A stretch of 64,000 bases of DNA from Leptospira perolatii (GTDB lineage: Bacteria; Spirochaetota; Leptospiria; Leptospirales; Leptospiraceae): contig NZ_NPDZ01000003.1 of assembly GCF_002811875.1 (NCBI RefSeq), positions 288,180-352,179 on the forward strand, in the 5' to 3' direction. The position numbers and the translations under genes were made by a program. The notes beneath the pieces are model-generated. The model did not search any database, was not told where the DNA came from, and saw nothing but the letters and a program-made list of their open reading frames with translations. Of the stretch, positions 38,348-47,059 are shown piece by piece (position 1 is the first letter of the stretch; each line of letters begins with the position of its first letter).

Positions 38348-38734
38348 ATGAACGCACTGGGTAAGCACGTGATCGCAGAGTTTTATGAGTGTGATCGCGA
38401 GACCATCAACAACCATGAATTGGTAGAAGATATTATGTTGAAGGCCGTCGACCTTTCCGGCGCCACCACGGTTAAATCAGTGTTTCACAGATTTAGTCCT
38501 TATGGCGTGAGTGGAGTGGTTGTAGTAAGCGAATCCCATTTCGCGATCCACACCTGGCCCGAGTATGGTTACTGCGCAATAGATGTCTTCACCTGTGGAG
38601 ACCTCATAGATAACCAGGCAGCTCTGGAATATCTCAAGGAACGCTTCGGTGCTCAAAGCATCTCCGTAGTGGAAATGAAGCGCGGTTTGTTGAAATTAGG
38701 CGTAGACCTACCACACAAGCCAGTTGGGAATTAA
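38348..38734 (+). CDS. speD: S-adenosylmethionine decarboxylase proenzyme
   Basis: A 128-residue pyruvoyl enzyme making decarboxylated AdoMet for spermidine synthesis. The self-cleavage site is Glu62-Ser63 in VSESHFAIHTWPE; His68 and Cys83 (AIDVFTC) are the known processing and catalytic residues. Length and numbering match the small bacterial class 1B enzyme. It is first in an operon with a SpeD-like fusion, speE and pyrF. Confidence 0.96.
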   Translation: MNALGKHVIAEFYECDRETINNHELVEDIMLKAVDLSGATTVKSVFHRFSPYGVSGVVVVSESHFAIHTWPEYGYCAIDVFTCGDLIDNQAALEYLKERFGAQSISVVEMKRGLLKLGVDLPHKPVGN

Positions 38735-38742
38735 GGTTCTAA

Positions 38743-38803
38743 CCTCCGGCGAGACCGGAAACAATCCCCATATCGATAAAGCAGCATTCCCTTCACCCGG
38801 AGG
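38743..38803 (+). promoter_or_regulatory. Inverted-repeat leader between speD and the fusion gene
   Basis: CCTCCGG (38743-38749) can pair with CCGGAGG (38797-38803), or alternatively its CCGG part can form the short hairpin CCGG-CGAGA-CCGG (38746-38758). Two exclusive structures in a leader upstream of a strong ribosome site suggest attenuation or RNA processing. No known riboswitch class is recognised. Confidence 0.35.
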
Positions 38804-38848
38804 GATTCTGAACTCTTTATTTATTTACCACGAGGAGAGGTTTGGACT

Positions 38849-39715
38849 ATGAGCCTGGGTACAAAAGATACATTAAAAGTTGTTAATCGTTTTTCTTATT
38901 TAAAGAATTCGCTAGAGATTGGAACTACTGCTTCCGGTGAACCCTTTGTCTTTACAAAGGCAAAAATTCCGGCAGGAGAGGTAGTCGCTGTTTGGGGCGG
39001 AAAAGCAGTTCACAAAAGTGAGTTAGCTGGCCTTTCTGGACTGGCTGCGCCTCATCGAGTCAATGGAGACTTTTATCTGGTTTCTCCATTGCACGACGAT
39101 GGAATCGATTCCGTGCACTATATTCGCCAGAGCGGGGAGCCTAACTGCGGTTTCCAGGGAGATATTACTCTCTTAGCTCTGAGAGATATAGAGGCTGGAG
39201 AAGAGATTTCTTATCACCCGGCAATGAAGAATCCTGAGCTCGCTTGGGCTCGTTCTGAAGAGGCTGAGATCGTTCGTAAGAGATTCAACGGTTCCTTCCC
39301 AACCTACATTCAATCTAAAATAGACTCAGACTCTGAGCTGAAAGTTTATGAGCCGTTCAAGGATGGAGCTTGGGGATTACTGACTTCTATTGATTTAGAA
39401 GGCTGCAATCCGGACTTAATCAGAGATGCAGATGCAATCAAGAGATATGTGCTCGAACTTTGCGATCTGATCGAAATGAAACGCTTCGGTGAAACCGTTG
39501 TGGTTCACTTTGGAGAAGATGAAAGGGTCGCTGGTTATTCTATGTTCCAGCTGATCGAAACTTCTTGTATATCTGCTCACTTTGCAAACGAGACGAATAC
39601 TTCTTATATCGATATCTTCTCTTGCAAGGGGTACGATCCAAAAGTAGCCGCTGAGTTTACGAAGCAGTTCTTCCAAGGCGGAGCAATGCGCCTGACCGTT
39701 ACCAACCGTTTCTAA
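38849..39715 (+). CDS. SET-like domain fused to a SpeD-like domain
   Basis: A 288-residue protein. Residues 15-135 read as a SET-like fold: NSLEIGTTASGEPFVFTKA, PAGEVVAVWGGK, SGEPNCGF in place of the NHSCxPN motif, and IEAGEEISYH. Residues 183-288 are a SpeD-like domain with S239, H244 and C259 in exactly the spacing of S63, H68 and C83 of SpeD; the Glu before the Ser is replaced by Thr238. It may therefore self-process to a pyruvoyl enzyme. It lies between speD and speE, suggesting a polyamine role, such as a decarboxylase of arginine or ornithine. GAGGAGAGG precedes the ATG. Confidence 0.8.
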   Translation: MSLGTKDTLKVVNRFSYLKNSLEIGTTASGEPFVFTKAKIPAGEVVAVWGGKAVHKSELAGLSGLAAPHRVNGDFYLVSPLHDDGIDSVHYIRQSGEPNCGFQGDITLLALRDIEAGEEISYHPAMKNPELAWARSEEAEIVRKRFNGSFPTYIQSKIDSDSELKVYEPFKDGAWGLLTSIDLEGCNPDLIRDADAIKRYVLELCDLIEMKRFGETVVVHFGEDERVAGYSMFQLIETSCISAHFANETNTSYIDIFSCKGYDPKVAAEFTKQFFQGGAMRLTVTNRF

Positions 39716-39724
39716 GGGGCAAAT

Positions 39725-40567
39725 TTGGAACTTTGGCTGGATGAAGCGCTCGAATTACCGAACGGTAGAGCGCTGAAAATAAAAGTGAAGGAGTTCCTAC
39801 ATACTCGTAGGACTCCATTCCAAAAAATAGACGTATTCGAATCTCAGGGGTTCGGTCGTATGTTCACTCTGGATGGAGTGGTCATGATGACCGAGGCAGA
39901 TGAGTTCGCTTATCATGAAATGATCGCTCACGTTCCTTTGATGAGCCACCCGAATCCAGAGAAAGTGCTGGTGATCGGAGGAGGCGACGGAGGAACAGTT
40001 CGCGAAGTATTGAAGCATCCTTCCGTAAAAGAAGTGCACCTCTGCGAAATCGATAAGGGAGTAGTGGATGTTTGTTATGACTACTTTCCGGATATTGCAA
40101 ATGCGATGAAGGACCCTCGGGTCAAACACGCATACGAAGACGGTGCAAAGTATGTGCAGGACTATAAAGAATACTTCGATGTGATTTGTGTGGATTCTTC
40201 CGATCCGGTTGGTCCTGCCGAAGTCTTATTCAAAAGGCCTTTCTATGAGACAATGGCCGCTTCCTTGAAAAAGGGAGGAATCTGTACGACACAGGCAGAA
40301 AGTTTTTATTATCACGGAAAAGTAATCAAAGAATTGTTCGGATTCATTCCTCAAGTATTCGATCATTGCGGTTATTATTTTACTGTGGTTCCGACGTATC
40401 CTTCCGGAATCATCGGATTTACTTACTGCTCAAAAGGGCCGGATCCTTACAAAGTGGAACCGGATCCAAAACGAGTTCCAAAAGGACTGAAATATTATTC
40501 TGCAGAAATGCATAAGGCAGCATTCGTGCTCCCTCCTTTCGCGCAGGAATACATCGTCCGAAAGTAA
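39725..40567 (+). CDS. speE: Spermidine synthase
   Basis: A 280-residue aminopropyltransferase joining putrescine and decarboxylated AdoMet. Motifs are GGGDGGTVREVLKH for AdoMet binding, DGAKYVQDYKEYFDVICVDSSDP with the catalytic Asp, and the Gln-Ala-Glu segment TTQAESFYY. It starts with TTG at 39725 behind AAGGGG. It also releases methylthioadenosine, which links it to mtnD and mtnB at 56 kb. Confidence 0.96.
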   Translation: MELWLDEALELPNGRALKIKVKEFLHTRRTPFQKIDVFESQGFGRMFTLDGVVMMTEADEFAYHEMIAHVPLMSHPNPEKVLVIGGGDGGTVREVLKHPSVKEVHLCEIDKGVVDVCYDYFPDIANAMKDPRVKHAYEDGAKYVQDYKEYFDVICVDSSDPVGPAEVLFKRPFYETMAASLKKGGICTTQAESFYYHGKVIKELFGFIPQVFDHCGYYFTVVPTYPSGIIGFTYCSKGPDPYKVEPDPKRVPKGLKYYSAEMHKAAFVLPPFAQEYIVRK

Positions 40568-40570
40568 GCC

Positions 40571-41383
40571 TTGGACTTTTATTCCAAGTTCATTCAGAGG
40601 AGGGAAAAATACGGTTCCCTCCTTTGTGTGGGAATCGATCCAGATTCTGCTAAACTCCCTTCCTCTCTCCAAAAGACTCCAGATAGACTCTATGTTTTCT
40701 CAAAAGAAATTGTGGATGCGACCGCAGAATTCGCAGTTGCGTTCAAACCAAATATTGCGTTCTTCGAGGCTTTCGGTGGAGAGGGAATCCTACAGTTCGA
40801 GAAACTCATTCGCCATATCAAACTGAATTATCCAGACATACCAATTGTTGCAGACGCAAAAAGGGGAGACCTGGATAACACTGCAAAGCAATACGCAAAG
40901 TATTTTTTTCAGGAGTTGGAAGTAGATTCTCTCACTTTATCTCCTTATATGGGATCGGACACGATTCGTCCTTTTACTGAGTACGACTCTAAGATGGTGT
41001 TTCTTCTTTGCCTTACATCCAATCCGGATTCCGCTGAATTGCAGAGAAAGACTTTTTCAGAAACAGGCAGAACTCTATATAGAGAAGTCGCTGCAATGAG
41101 TGAAAAATTTTCTAAAAGGAATGTAGGTTTGGTTGTAGGAGCTACTCACCCGGGAGAAATTTCCGAAATCAGACAAGCACATCCAGATCGAGTACTCTTG
41201 ATTCCTGGCTATGGTGCTCAAGGTGCTTCCTTGGAAGAAGTTCTCAAAGTTTGCGGAAAAGATTCTCTTGTGAATTCCTCTCGCAGCATCATCTTTTCTT
41301 CTTCCGGTTCTGATTTTGCTCAGGCGGCTCATAACTCCGCAAAAGCAGTCTCCGCGCAAATGAAGAATCTTCTCCGATTTTAA
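40571..41383 (+). CDS. pyrF: Orotidine 5'-phosphate decarboxylase
   Basis: A 270-residue enzyme of the last step of UMP synthesis, of the longer class-2 type. The active site is VADAKRGDLDNTAKQYA; GIDPDS and VGATHPGEI are further family blocks, followed by LLIPGYGAQG. The start is TTG, four bases after the speE stop, so it belongs to the polyamine operon by position, though the pathways are distinct. Confidence 0.95.
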   Translation: MDFYSKFIQRREKYGSLLCVGIDPDSAKLPSSLQKTPDRLYVFSKEIVDATAEFAVAFKPNIAFFEAFGGEGILQFEKLIRHIKLNYPDIPIVADAKRGDLDNTAKQYAKYFFQELEVDSLTLSPYMGSDTIRPFTEYDSKMVFLLCLTSNPDSAELQRKTFSETGRTLYREVAAMSEKFSKRNVGLVVGATHPGEISEIRQAHPDRVLLIPGYGAQGASLEEVLKVCGKDSLVNSSRSIIFSSSGSDFAQAAHNSAKAVSAQMKNLLRF

Positions 41384-41439
41384 CTTGAGGTAAGTTGGAA
41401 ATGGAAATTGCTTCTTTGTACTTCACTTAGGAATCTGTG

Positions 41440-41469
41440 AAAACGAGAATCAGAGTAGATTCTCGTTTT
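41440..41469. terminator. Bidirectional terminator after the speD–pyrF operon
   Basis: A perfect 12-bp stem AAAACGAGAATC / GATTCTCGTTTT with a six-base loop. The A- and T-runs are part of the stem, as usual in bidirectional terminators. It stands between pyrF and the convergent outer-membrane gene. Confidence 0.85.
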
Positions 41470-41560
41470 CTGTTTACCGACAGCGACTTTTACAAGATTG
41501 CCTTTGCAGTTTCCAATCTTAGTCTCTGCGCATCTCGCGCTACTGCTAGTTGCATTCTTT

Positions 41561-42331
41561 TTATAAGTACAACCCGAAGCCAAAGATTCCTAACTTGTCT
41601 ATAAGCGGACTGGAAATTTCTCCTTGTTCTTTGGTCTTAATTACGGATTGTTCCGCTTCGGCAAAAATAAAGCCACCGCCCATGTTTAATCTGAGCCCTG
41701 CTTTTGCATACGCTCTTGCAGCTAAACAGTCACCTGAACAAGTACCAATTCCGACTCCTAATCCGATATACGGGTCTAGAATTTTCCGAGGAGAAAAATG
41801 GAAAGTCGGTCCAAAATCCAGAAAGGACATAGATGGAGTAAGTCTGATCGCATTTGGTGAGGAAAGCGCATTGTGCAGTAAGAATGTAGTGAGATCTGGA
41901 TTTCCACCTGGTGCCACACTTTGTTGGTAGAGCACCGGAATTAATTTGTCAAAATCCGCTTGTTGCTTTATCAACTGATAGCTTGCTCCTGACATTCCGA
42001 ATTGGAATCCAATATTTCCAGGCAAATATTCCGCCGAAAATCTATAGTGACGAGATGGACCTTGGAATTCCGTCTTTTCGCCGCTATTCAAGTACAGCAA
42101 ATTCAGTAAATTTGAATTGGCGGGTGAAGCGGGAGATGCATACAAATAGGGGATAAGGGATGCGCTAGAATTTGTGGACTTTGGTCTATAAGTGCCTTCT
42201 CCAGCGCCGAATCCATATTGGATGGACCAATTGCTGGTTTCGACATTGCCGGATGACCGTTCTTGCGCGTGAATGAATTGGGAGGTCATTAGTAATCCTG
42301 AGAGAATTACCGCGATGTATTTTGGTATCAT
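41561..42331 (-). CDS. Outer-membrane beta-barrel-type protein
   Basis: A 256-residue protein with a signal peptide (MIPKYIAVILSGLLMTSQFIHAQ, cut after HA). The mature part has alternating strand patterns and Gly/aromatic content (IQYGFGAGEGTY, LDPYIGLGVGIGT), ending in IFGFGLYL, a typical barrel-like end. It resembles general OmpW/porin-like barrels with about eight strands. No ligand can be assigned. Confidence 0.75.
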   Translation of the reverse strand: MIPKYIAVILSGLLMTSQFIHAQERSSGNVETSNWSIQYGFGAGEGTYRPKSTNSSASLIPYLYASPASPANSNLLNLLYLNSGEKTEFQGPSRHYRFSAEYLPGNIGFQFGMSGASYQLIKQQADFDKLIPVLYQQSVAPGGNPDLTTFLLHNALSSPNAIRLTPSMSFLDFGPTFHFSPRKILDPYIGLGVGIGTCSGDCLAARAYAKAGLRLNMGGGFIFAEAEQSVIKTKEQGEISSPLIDKLGIFGFGLYL

Positions 42332-42426
42332 TTTACACCTTCTCTGTGTTAGTTGATCGATATATTAACATTAGATAATATTATCATTTGTTAATTTGAT
42401 CCTATTGGCTTCTATGAGCCATCGGA

Positions 42427-42936
42427 TTGTTGAAAGACTATATATTTGCGAAAAGAAAAACAGACACTTTTTGGGAAATTAAATTGGATTTAAATTTGTT
42501 AGAAATTATTAGCAAAGTGAACCTTGAATACGGAAATTGGGGTCTGCTTTTTCTTTCCTTTGCGGGAGCTACCTTACTTCCTTTTAGCTCCGAGGTCGCT
42601 CTAGTGTTTGCTATTTGGATGGGGACACCTAGGGATGAGGCTCTTCTGTTTGCGTCGATCGGAAACTGTTCCGCTTGTTTAGTAAATTATTATATAGGAT
42701 ATTGGTTTAGGGGTAAAGTTGAGTCCAAGATTGCAACTTCCAAGATCTACTCCGTCTGGGTCTCGAAAATGGAAGTTTACGGGTATCCTGTTTTGGGATT
42801 ATCTTTTCTTCCGATCATCGGAGATCCGATCACGGTAATATCCGGTTTTTTTAGACAAAAGTTGATTGTATTTGTCCTGATTGTGTTTACACTTCGGATT
42901 CTCCGTTACGTAGCGCTCGCCTATGGTTTGGGCTAA
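42427..42936 (+). CDS. YqaA/DedA-family membrane protein
   Basis: A 169-residue membrane protein with four to five hydrophobic segments. The family signs are SFAGATLLPFSSEV and FLPIIGDPITVISG. YqaA-type members are small DedA relatives, thought to work in lipid flipping or membrane homeostasis. The start is a TTG at 42427 with no clear ribosome site. A terminator follows. Confidence 0.8.
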   Translation: MLKDYIFAKRKTDTFWEIKLDLNLLEIISKVNLEYGNWGLLFLSFAGATLLPFSSEVALVFAIWMGTPRDEALLFASIGNCSACLVNYYIGYWFRGKVESKIATSKIYSVWVSKMEVYGYPVLGLSFLPIIGDPITVISGFFRQKLIVFVLIVFTLRILRYVALAYGLG

Positions 42937-42978
42937 TCTAACGGATAAGAATGCTTTCAGGGTTACAAAATAAAGTTT

Positions 42979-43010
42979 ACGATTTCTTAAAAATCGTCCT
43001 TAATTTTTTT
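42979..43010 (+). terminator. Rho-independent terminator after the YqaA gene
   Basis: ACGATTT-CTTAA-AAATCGT (42979-42997) is followed by CCTTAATTTTTTT. The T-run shows rightward termination. It insulates the next operon, which begins at 43.07 kb. Confidence 0.8.
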
Positions 43011-43070
43011 CGCAAGTAGGACCCCTCAGAGCGTCTATATACAATTACATTCTTTAAGCGGAAAGAGCAC

Positions 43071-44435
43071 TTGAAAAAGACGACGAATACAGCGAAGCGT
43101 TTGGTTTCTAAGAGTTCTAAAAAAGAAATCGCTTCTGCAATCAAACACAATCATAAGGCCCGAGGTCACAGACAAAGAATTGCGATCGTAGGAGGCGGGA
43201 TCGCCGGGATGGGCTGTGCCCACTTTCTAAAAGATGAATATGAAATCCAGGTATTCGAAAAAAGCAATTATGTAGGAGGTCATACGAATACTGTCTATGT
43301 AGAGGAGAACGGAAAGAAAATACCCATTGATACCGGATTTATCGTCTTCAATCACGAGACCTATCCAAATCTAAAGAAACTTTTCGAGGATTTAGGAGTT
43401 TCTACCAAGAAAACCAGCATGTCTTTTAGCGTGCAACATGTTCCGGAGGGCTTGGAATATTGCGGCTCTGGATTGGACGGATTGTTTGCACAGAGAAGAA
43501 ATCTTCTAAATCCGAAATTTCTCAGATTATTGTGGAATATCAATCGGTTCAATAAAGAAGCGCCTTCTATATTGCAGGATCCGACCTTCGAAAGTTATAG
43601 CTTGGAAAGATACATTCGCGCAGCAAATTATCATCCTGATTTATTACAATATTATCTTATTCCAATGAGTTCGGCGGTTTGGTCCACGCCGCAAGACTTG
43701 ATGTTGCAATTTCCTGCATATTCCTTGGTAAGGTTTTTTCTAAACCATGGATTCCTTGGTCTAAACACGCAACACCAATGGTACACAGTTGTGAACGGAT
43801 CCATAGAATATGTGAAACTTCTAACTGCTTCTCTGCGAAGCCATTTCCATACGAATACGGAGGTGACGAGCGTGGAAAAGCTGGGACCGAGCAAGGTAAA
43901 GTTATTTTATAAACAGGGAAAACCCGAGGTATTCGACAAAGTCGTACTTGCGGGTCACGCAGATCAAAGTCTGAAGATATTGAAGAATGCGGATTCTCGG
44001 CAAAGGCGGTTACTTTCTCAATTCAAATACCAGAGAAACAAGGCTACATTGCATACTGACGCCTCAGTAATGCCGAAGACAAAGAACACATGGTCTTCTT
44101 GGAACTATCGTATGGATCGAATCGACGGCGTGATCCGACCTCATATAATCTATTGGATGAATTGTCTGCAACAGGTTTCAAAAAAACAGGACTATTTCGT
44201 TTCGATAGACGATCCGGGTTTGATCGACCCTAAAAAGATTTTGAAAGAAATCGATTATACTCATCCGCTTTTTCATGTCGGGTCCTTGCAGGCACAGCAT
44301 AGTTTACCAGAGCTAAATGCAAACGGACCGATTTACTTTTGCGGGAGTTATTTCAGATACGGATTTCACGAAGACGCATTATGGTCTGCCAGGATTTTGT
44401 CGGAAGCAATTTTACAGAGAAGCGTATGGAAATAA
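43071..44435 (+). CDS. FAD-dependent amine-oxidase-type oxidoreductase of a lipid-modification operon
   Basis: A 454-residue flavoprotein. The dinucleotide motif AIVGGGIAGMGCAHFL is at about 40-55 after a basic Lys-rich N-terminus, then GGHTNTV and IDTGFIVFNHETYPN. The C-terminus has FCGSYFRYGFHEDA. This oxidoreductase type is found next to DUF1365 and Cfa genes in many proteobacteria and is thought to act on fatty-acyl chains. The start is TTG. It leads a six-gene operon. Confidence 0.88.
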   Translation: MKKTTNTAKRLVSKSSKKEIASAIKHNHKARGHRQRIAIVGGGIAGMGCAHFLKDEYEIQVFEKSNYVGGHTNTVYVEENGKKIPIDTGFIVFNHETYPNLKKLFEDLGVSTKKTSMSFSVQHVPEGLEYCGSGLDGLFAQRRNLLNPKFLRLLWNINRFNKEAPSILQDPTFESYSLERYIRAANYHPDLLQYYLIPMSSAVWSTPQDLMLQFPAYSLVRFFLNHGFLGLNTQHQWYTVVNGSIEYVKLLTASLRSHFHTNTEVTSVEKLGPSKVKLFYKQGKPEVFDKVVLAGHADQSLKILKNADSRQRRLLSQFKYQRNKATLHTDASVMPKTKNTWSSWNYRMDRIDGVIRPHIIYWMNCLQQVSKKQDYFVSIDDPGLIDPKKILKEIDYTHPLFHVGSLQAQHSLPELNANGPIYFCGSYFRYGFHEDALWSARILSEAILQRSVWK

Positions 44436-45214
44436 GATCTTCCATCGTAGAAGCCAAAGTTATGCACGATCGGAAGAAGCCGAAGCGAAATCGATTTCGT
44501 TACGGTATCTTTACATTTCAGATGGACTTGGACGATCTATCTTCTTTGAACTCAAAGTTTAGGCTATTGGGAAGAAATAGGGCTCGAATCTTCTCATTTT
44601 ATGATTCGGACCACCTTGGTTCAAATCAGAAGGATATAAAAGAGAATATTACAGAATACTTAAGAATGAAAGGAGTCAAGGAGGAAATCCGAAAGATACT
44701 TCTGGTCACAAATTTGCGAGTATTTGGCTACGTTTTTAATCCGGTTTCGTTTTATTTTGCTTATGATGCAAAAGAGAATCCGATTTGCGCAGTCGCAGAA
44801 GTGCAAAACACTTTTGGCGAACTAAAGCCGTATTTTTTCGGAAAGGAAGATTACTCGGACGAAACTTTTAGAAAAGTAGAGGCGAAACACTTTTATGTTT
44901 CTCCGTTCATTGCCTTGGATTCTGAATTCGATTTTAGATTATCTCCTCCGAAAAGAGATCGGCTCAATCTGAGAATAGACGCGATTGAAAGCGGAGAAAA
45001 AGTTTTGGTAACGACCTACTCAGGTACTTACAAAAAACTCACGGACCTCGCTTTGCTCTGGATGCTTTGTAAATATCCATTCGTTACCTTGAAGGTAATT
45101 TTTCTGATCCATTGGCAAGCAATGAAGCTTTACTTACATAAGATCCCATTTATCAGGAAACAGGAAAGATTACATTTACAAAAAGGAGTACAGCTTGGAA
45201 AGGATCACCGATAG
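44426..45214 (+). CDS. DUF1365 family protein
   Basis: A 262-residue protein from the ATG at 44426, which overlaps the preceding stop by 10 bases. It carries the DUF1365 pattern AKVMHDRKKPKRNRFRYGIF, then VFNPVSFYFAYD and a conserved FYVSPFI. The function is unknown, but the family is nearly always beside a flavin oxidoreductase and a Cfa-type methyltransferase, as here. Confidence 0.88.
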   Translation: MEIRSSIVEAKVMHDRKKPKRNRFRYGIFTFQMDLDDLSSLNSKFRLLGRNRARIFSFYDSDHLGSNQKDIKENITEYLRMKGVKEEIRKILLVTNLRVFGYVFNPVSFYFAYDAKENPICAVAEVQNTFGELKPYFFGKEDYSDETFRKVEAKHFYVSPFIALDSEFDFRLSPPKRDRLNLRIDAIESGEKVLVTTYSGTYKKLTDLALLWMLCKYPFVTLKVIFLIHWQAMKLYLHKIPFIRKQERLHLQKGVQLGKDHR

Positions 45215-46505
45215 GACAATGAAAACCGCTCATGAAAGCTTGGAATTTTCCTCTGTAAATTCTGGGGAAAATTATAGATTCTATAAGAATATTTTTTTCA
45301 AAGTGCTATCCAATCTAAAGAGAGGCTCTTTGCGAATTCTATCTTCGAATGGAGGCCAATGTTATTTAGGAAATCCTGAATTGCCAGATGACCCTGAGTT
45401 CCATCGAGCGATGATACAAATCAAGGATCCGGCTTTTTTCAAAAAAGTGGCACTCCAAGGTGATATAGGATTTGCGGAATCTTACATAAACGGGGATTGG
45501 GATACGGACGATATCCGATCCGTAATCTGTTGGTTTTTACTCAATCTGGAAGGAACACCTTCCGTGAGTGGCTCGAGCAAGAATTTTCTTCATTTAACAC
45601 TGATGAATCTAGGAAGTAGAATGGCGCATGTTTTCCGAAAAAATTCTTTGAAGGGAAGCAGACGAAACATAGTGGTCCATTATGATTTGGGGAATGATTT
45701 CTATTCTAAGTTTCTCGATCACACAATGACATATTCGTGTGCGTATTTTTCGGATAAGAATGCGTCATTGGAAGAAGCACAACTTTCAAAGATAGAGAAC
45801 CTTTGCAAAAAACTGAGATTAAAGGAAACCGATCATGTCTTAGAGATCGGAACCGGCTGGGCGGGCTTTTCCACTTTTGCGGCGTCGAAATACGGATGTA
45901 AGGTGACAACCTATACGATTTCAGAAGAACAATACAAGTTCGCTTTGGAGAAAATTGAGTCTTTGCAATTGCAAGATAAGGTTACGGTAAAATTGGAAGA
46001 TTACCGCAAAGTAAAGGGTGTTTATGACAAGATTGTAACAGTAGAAATGCTGGAAGCAGTAGGTGAGCAGTATTTTGAGGACTTCTTTTCTATGTGCAAT
46101 CGGGTCCTAAAAAAGGACGGGCTCATGGCTCACCAGATTATCACCTGTCCTGATTCTAGATACGAATCCTTTAGAAAGGGGGTCGATTTTATTCAGAAGC
46201 ATATTTTTCCAGGTTCTCTGATTCCGTCCTTGGAGCGGATCAATCGTGCGATCAATCGAACCAGCGATATGTTTTTGCACGAATTAGAGGATATCGGGCG
46301 ATTTTATGACAGAACTCTTACCTCCTGGTTGCAAAAATTCGAGAGCAATCTTGCTTCTATCCGGTCTATGGGTTTCGACGAATCTTTTATTCGAAAGTGG
46401 AAATATTATTTTTCCTATTGCGCTGCCGCTTTTTATATGAGGAATATTAGTGTTGTGCAGGTGGTCTATACTAGACCCAACAATCTAAATTTATCAAAAG
46501 AATGA
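45195..46505 (+). CDS. Cyclopropane-fatty-acyl-phospholipid synthase-type methyltransferase, copy 1
   Basis: A 436-residue AdoMet-dependent enzyme of the CFA family. It has VHYDLGNDFYSKFLD, MTYSCAYF, the AdoMet motif VLEIGTGWAGFSTFAA, VEMLEAVGEQYFEDFF and HQIITCPD. It transfers a methylene or methyl group to unsaturated acyl chains of phospholipids. The start is TTG at 45195 with AAGGAG six bases upstream, overlapping the DUF1365 gene by 20 bases, so an ATG further in is not needed. Confidence 0.92.
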   Translation: MERITDRTMKTAHESLEFSSVNSGENYRFYKNIFFKVLSNLKRGSLRILSSNGGQCYLGNPELPDDPEFHRAMIQIKDPAFFKKVALQGDIGFAESYINGDWDTDDIRSVICWFLLNLEGTPSVSGSSKNFLHLTLMNLGSRMAHVFRKNSLKGSRRNIVVHYDLGNDFYSKFLDHTMTYSCAYFSDKNASLEEAQLSKIENLCKKLRLKETDHVLEIGTGWAGFSTFAASKYGCKVTTYTISEEQYKFALEKIESLQLQDKVTVKLEDYRKVKGVYDKIVTVEMLEAVGEQYFEDFFSMCNRVLKKDGLMAHQIITCPDSRYESFRKGVDFIQKHIFPGSLIPSLERINRAINRTSDMFLHELEDIGRFYDRTLTSWLQKFESNLASIRSMGFDESFIRKWKYYFSYCAAAFYMRNISVVQVVYTRPNNLNLSKE

Positions 46506-46514
46506 GAGGTTCCA

Positions 46515-47030
46515 TTGAACCTGACATCCGAGCAAATGAATAAAGTGTTAGAGGAAGAGAAATCTTCGAAATCCAGATTTGGAAAGATTAAAGAAGTAAT
46601 TCTCAAGGAATTGAAAACCGGAACTGCTCCGGAAAAAATCGCTTTGAGTTTGACCTTGGGCGCGGCCATCGGAGTTTTTCCGCTGATAGGCACGACAATG
46701 GCTTTGACAGCATTGTTAGGTTTTCTTCTTCGATTGAATCCAATATCTATCCAACTCGCGAATTACGCAGTCTACCCGTTCCAGGTATTACTTTTGATTC
46801 CGTTTCTACAGCTGGGTGCAAGCATCACTGGAGCTGAATTGAATCTAGAATGGGCCTACCGTTTTGTAGAAGGAGATCCTTCGCTTCTTTGGCAAGGACT
46901 TTCGGTTTCGGCGATGTACGCAGTGTTAGGCTGGGGGAGCTTAGTTCCGATTTTGGGGATAGTTTCGTATATTGCGATCTTGCCCGCGGTTCGCAAAATC
47001 GACAAAATGCTAAAGGTCAAAAAGAAATAA
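46515..47030 (+). CDS. DUF2062 membrane protein
   Basis: A 171-residue membrane protein with the DUF2062 sign LTLGAAIGVFPLIGTT followed by ALTALLGFLLRLNPISIQLANY. There are two to three further hydrophobic segments. The family role is unknown. The start is TTG behind GAGAGG. Its place inside the lipid operon suggests a role in handling the modified lipid. Confidence 0.85.
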   Translation: MNLTSEQMNKVLEEEKSSKSRFGKIKEVILKELKTGTAPEKIALSLTLGAAIGVFPLIGTTMALTALLGFLLRLNPISIQLANYAVYPFQVLLLIPFLQLGASITGAELNLEWAYRFVEGDPSLLWQGLSVSAMYAVLGWGSLVPILGIVSYIAILPAVRKIDKMLKVKKK

Positions 47031-47059
47031 TTTCAAAATTGAAAAATTAAGGAATTTGC

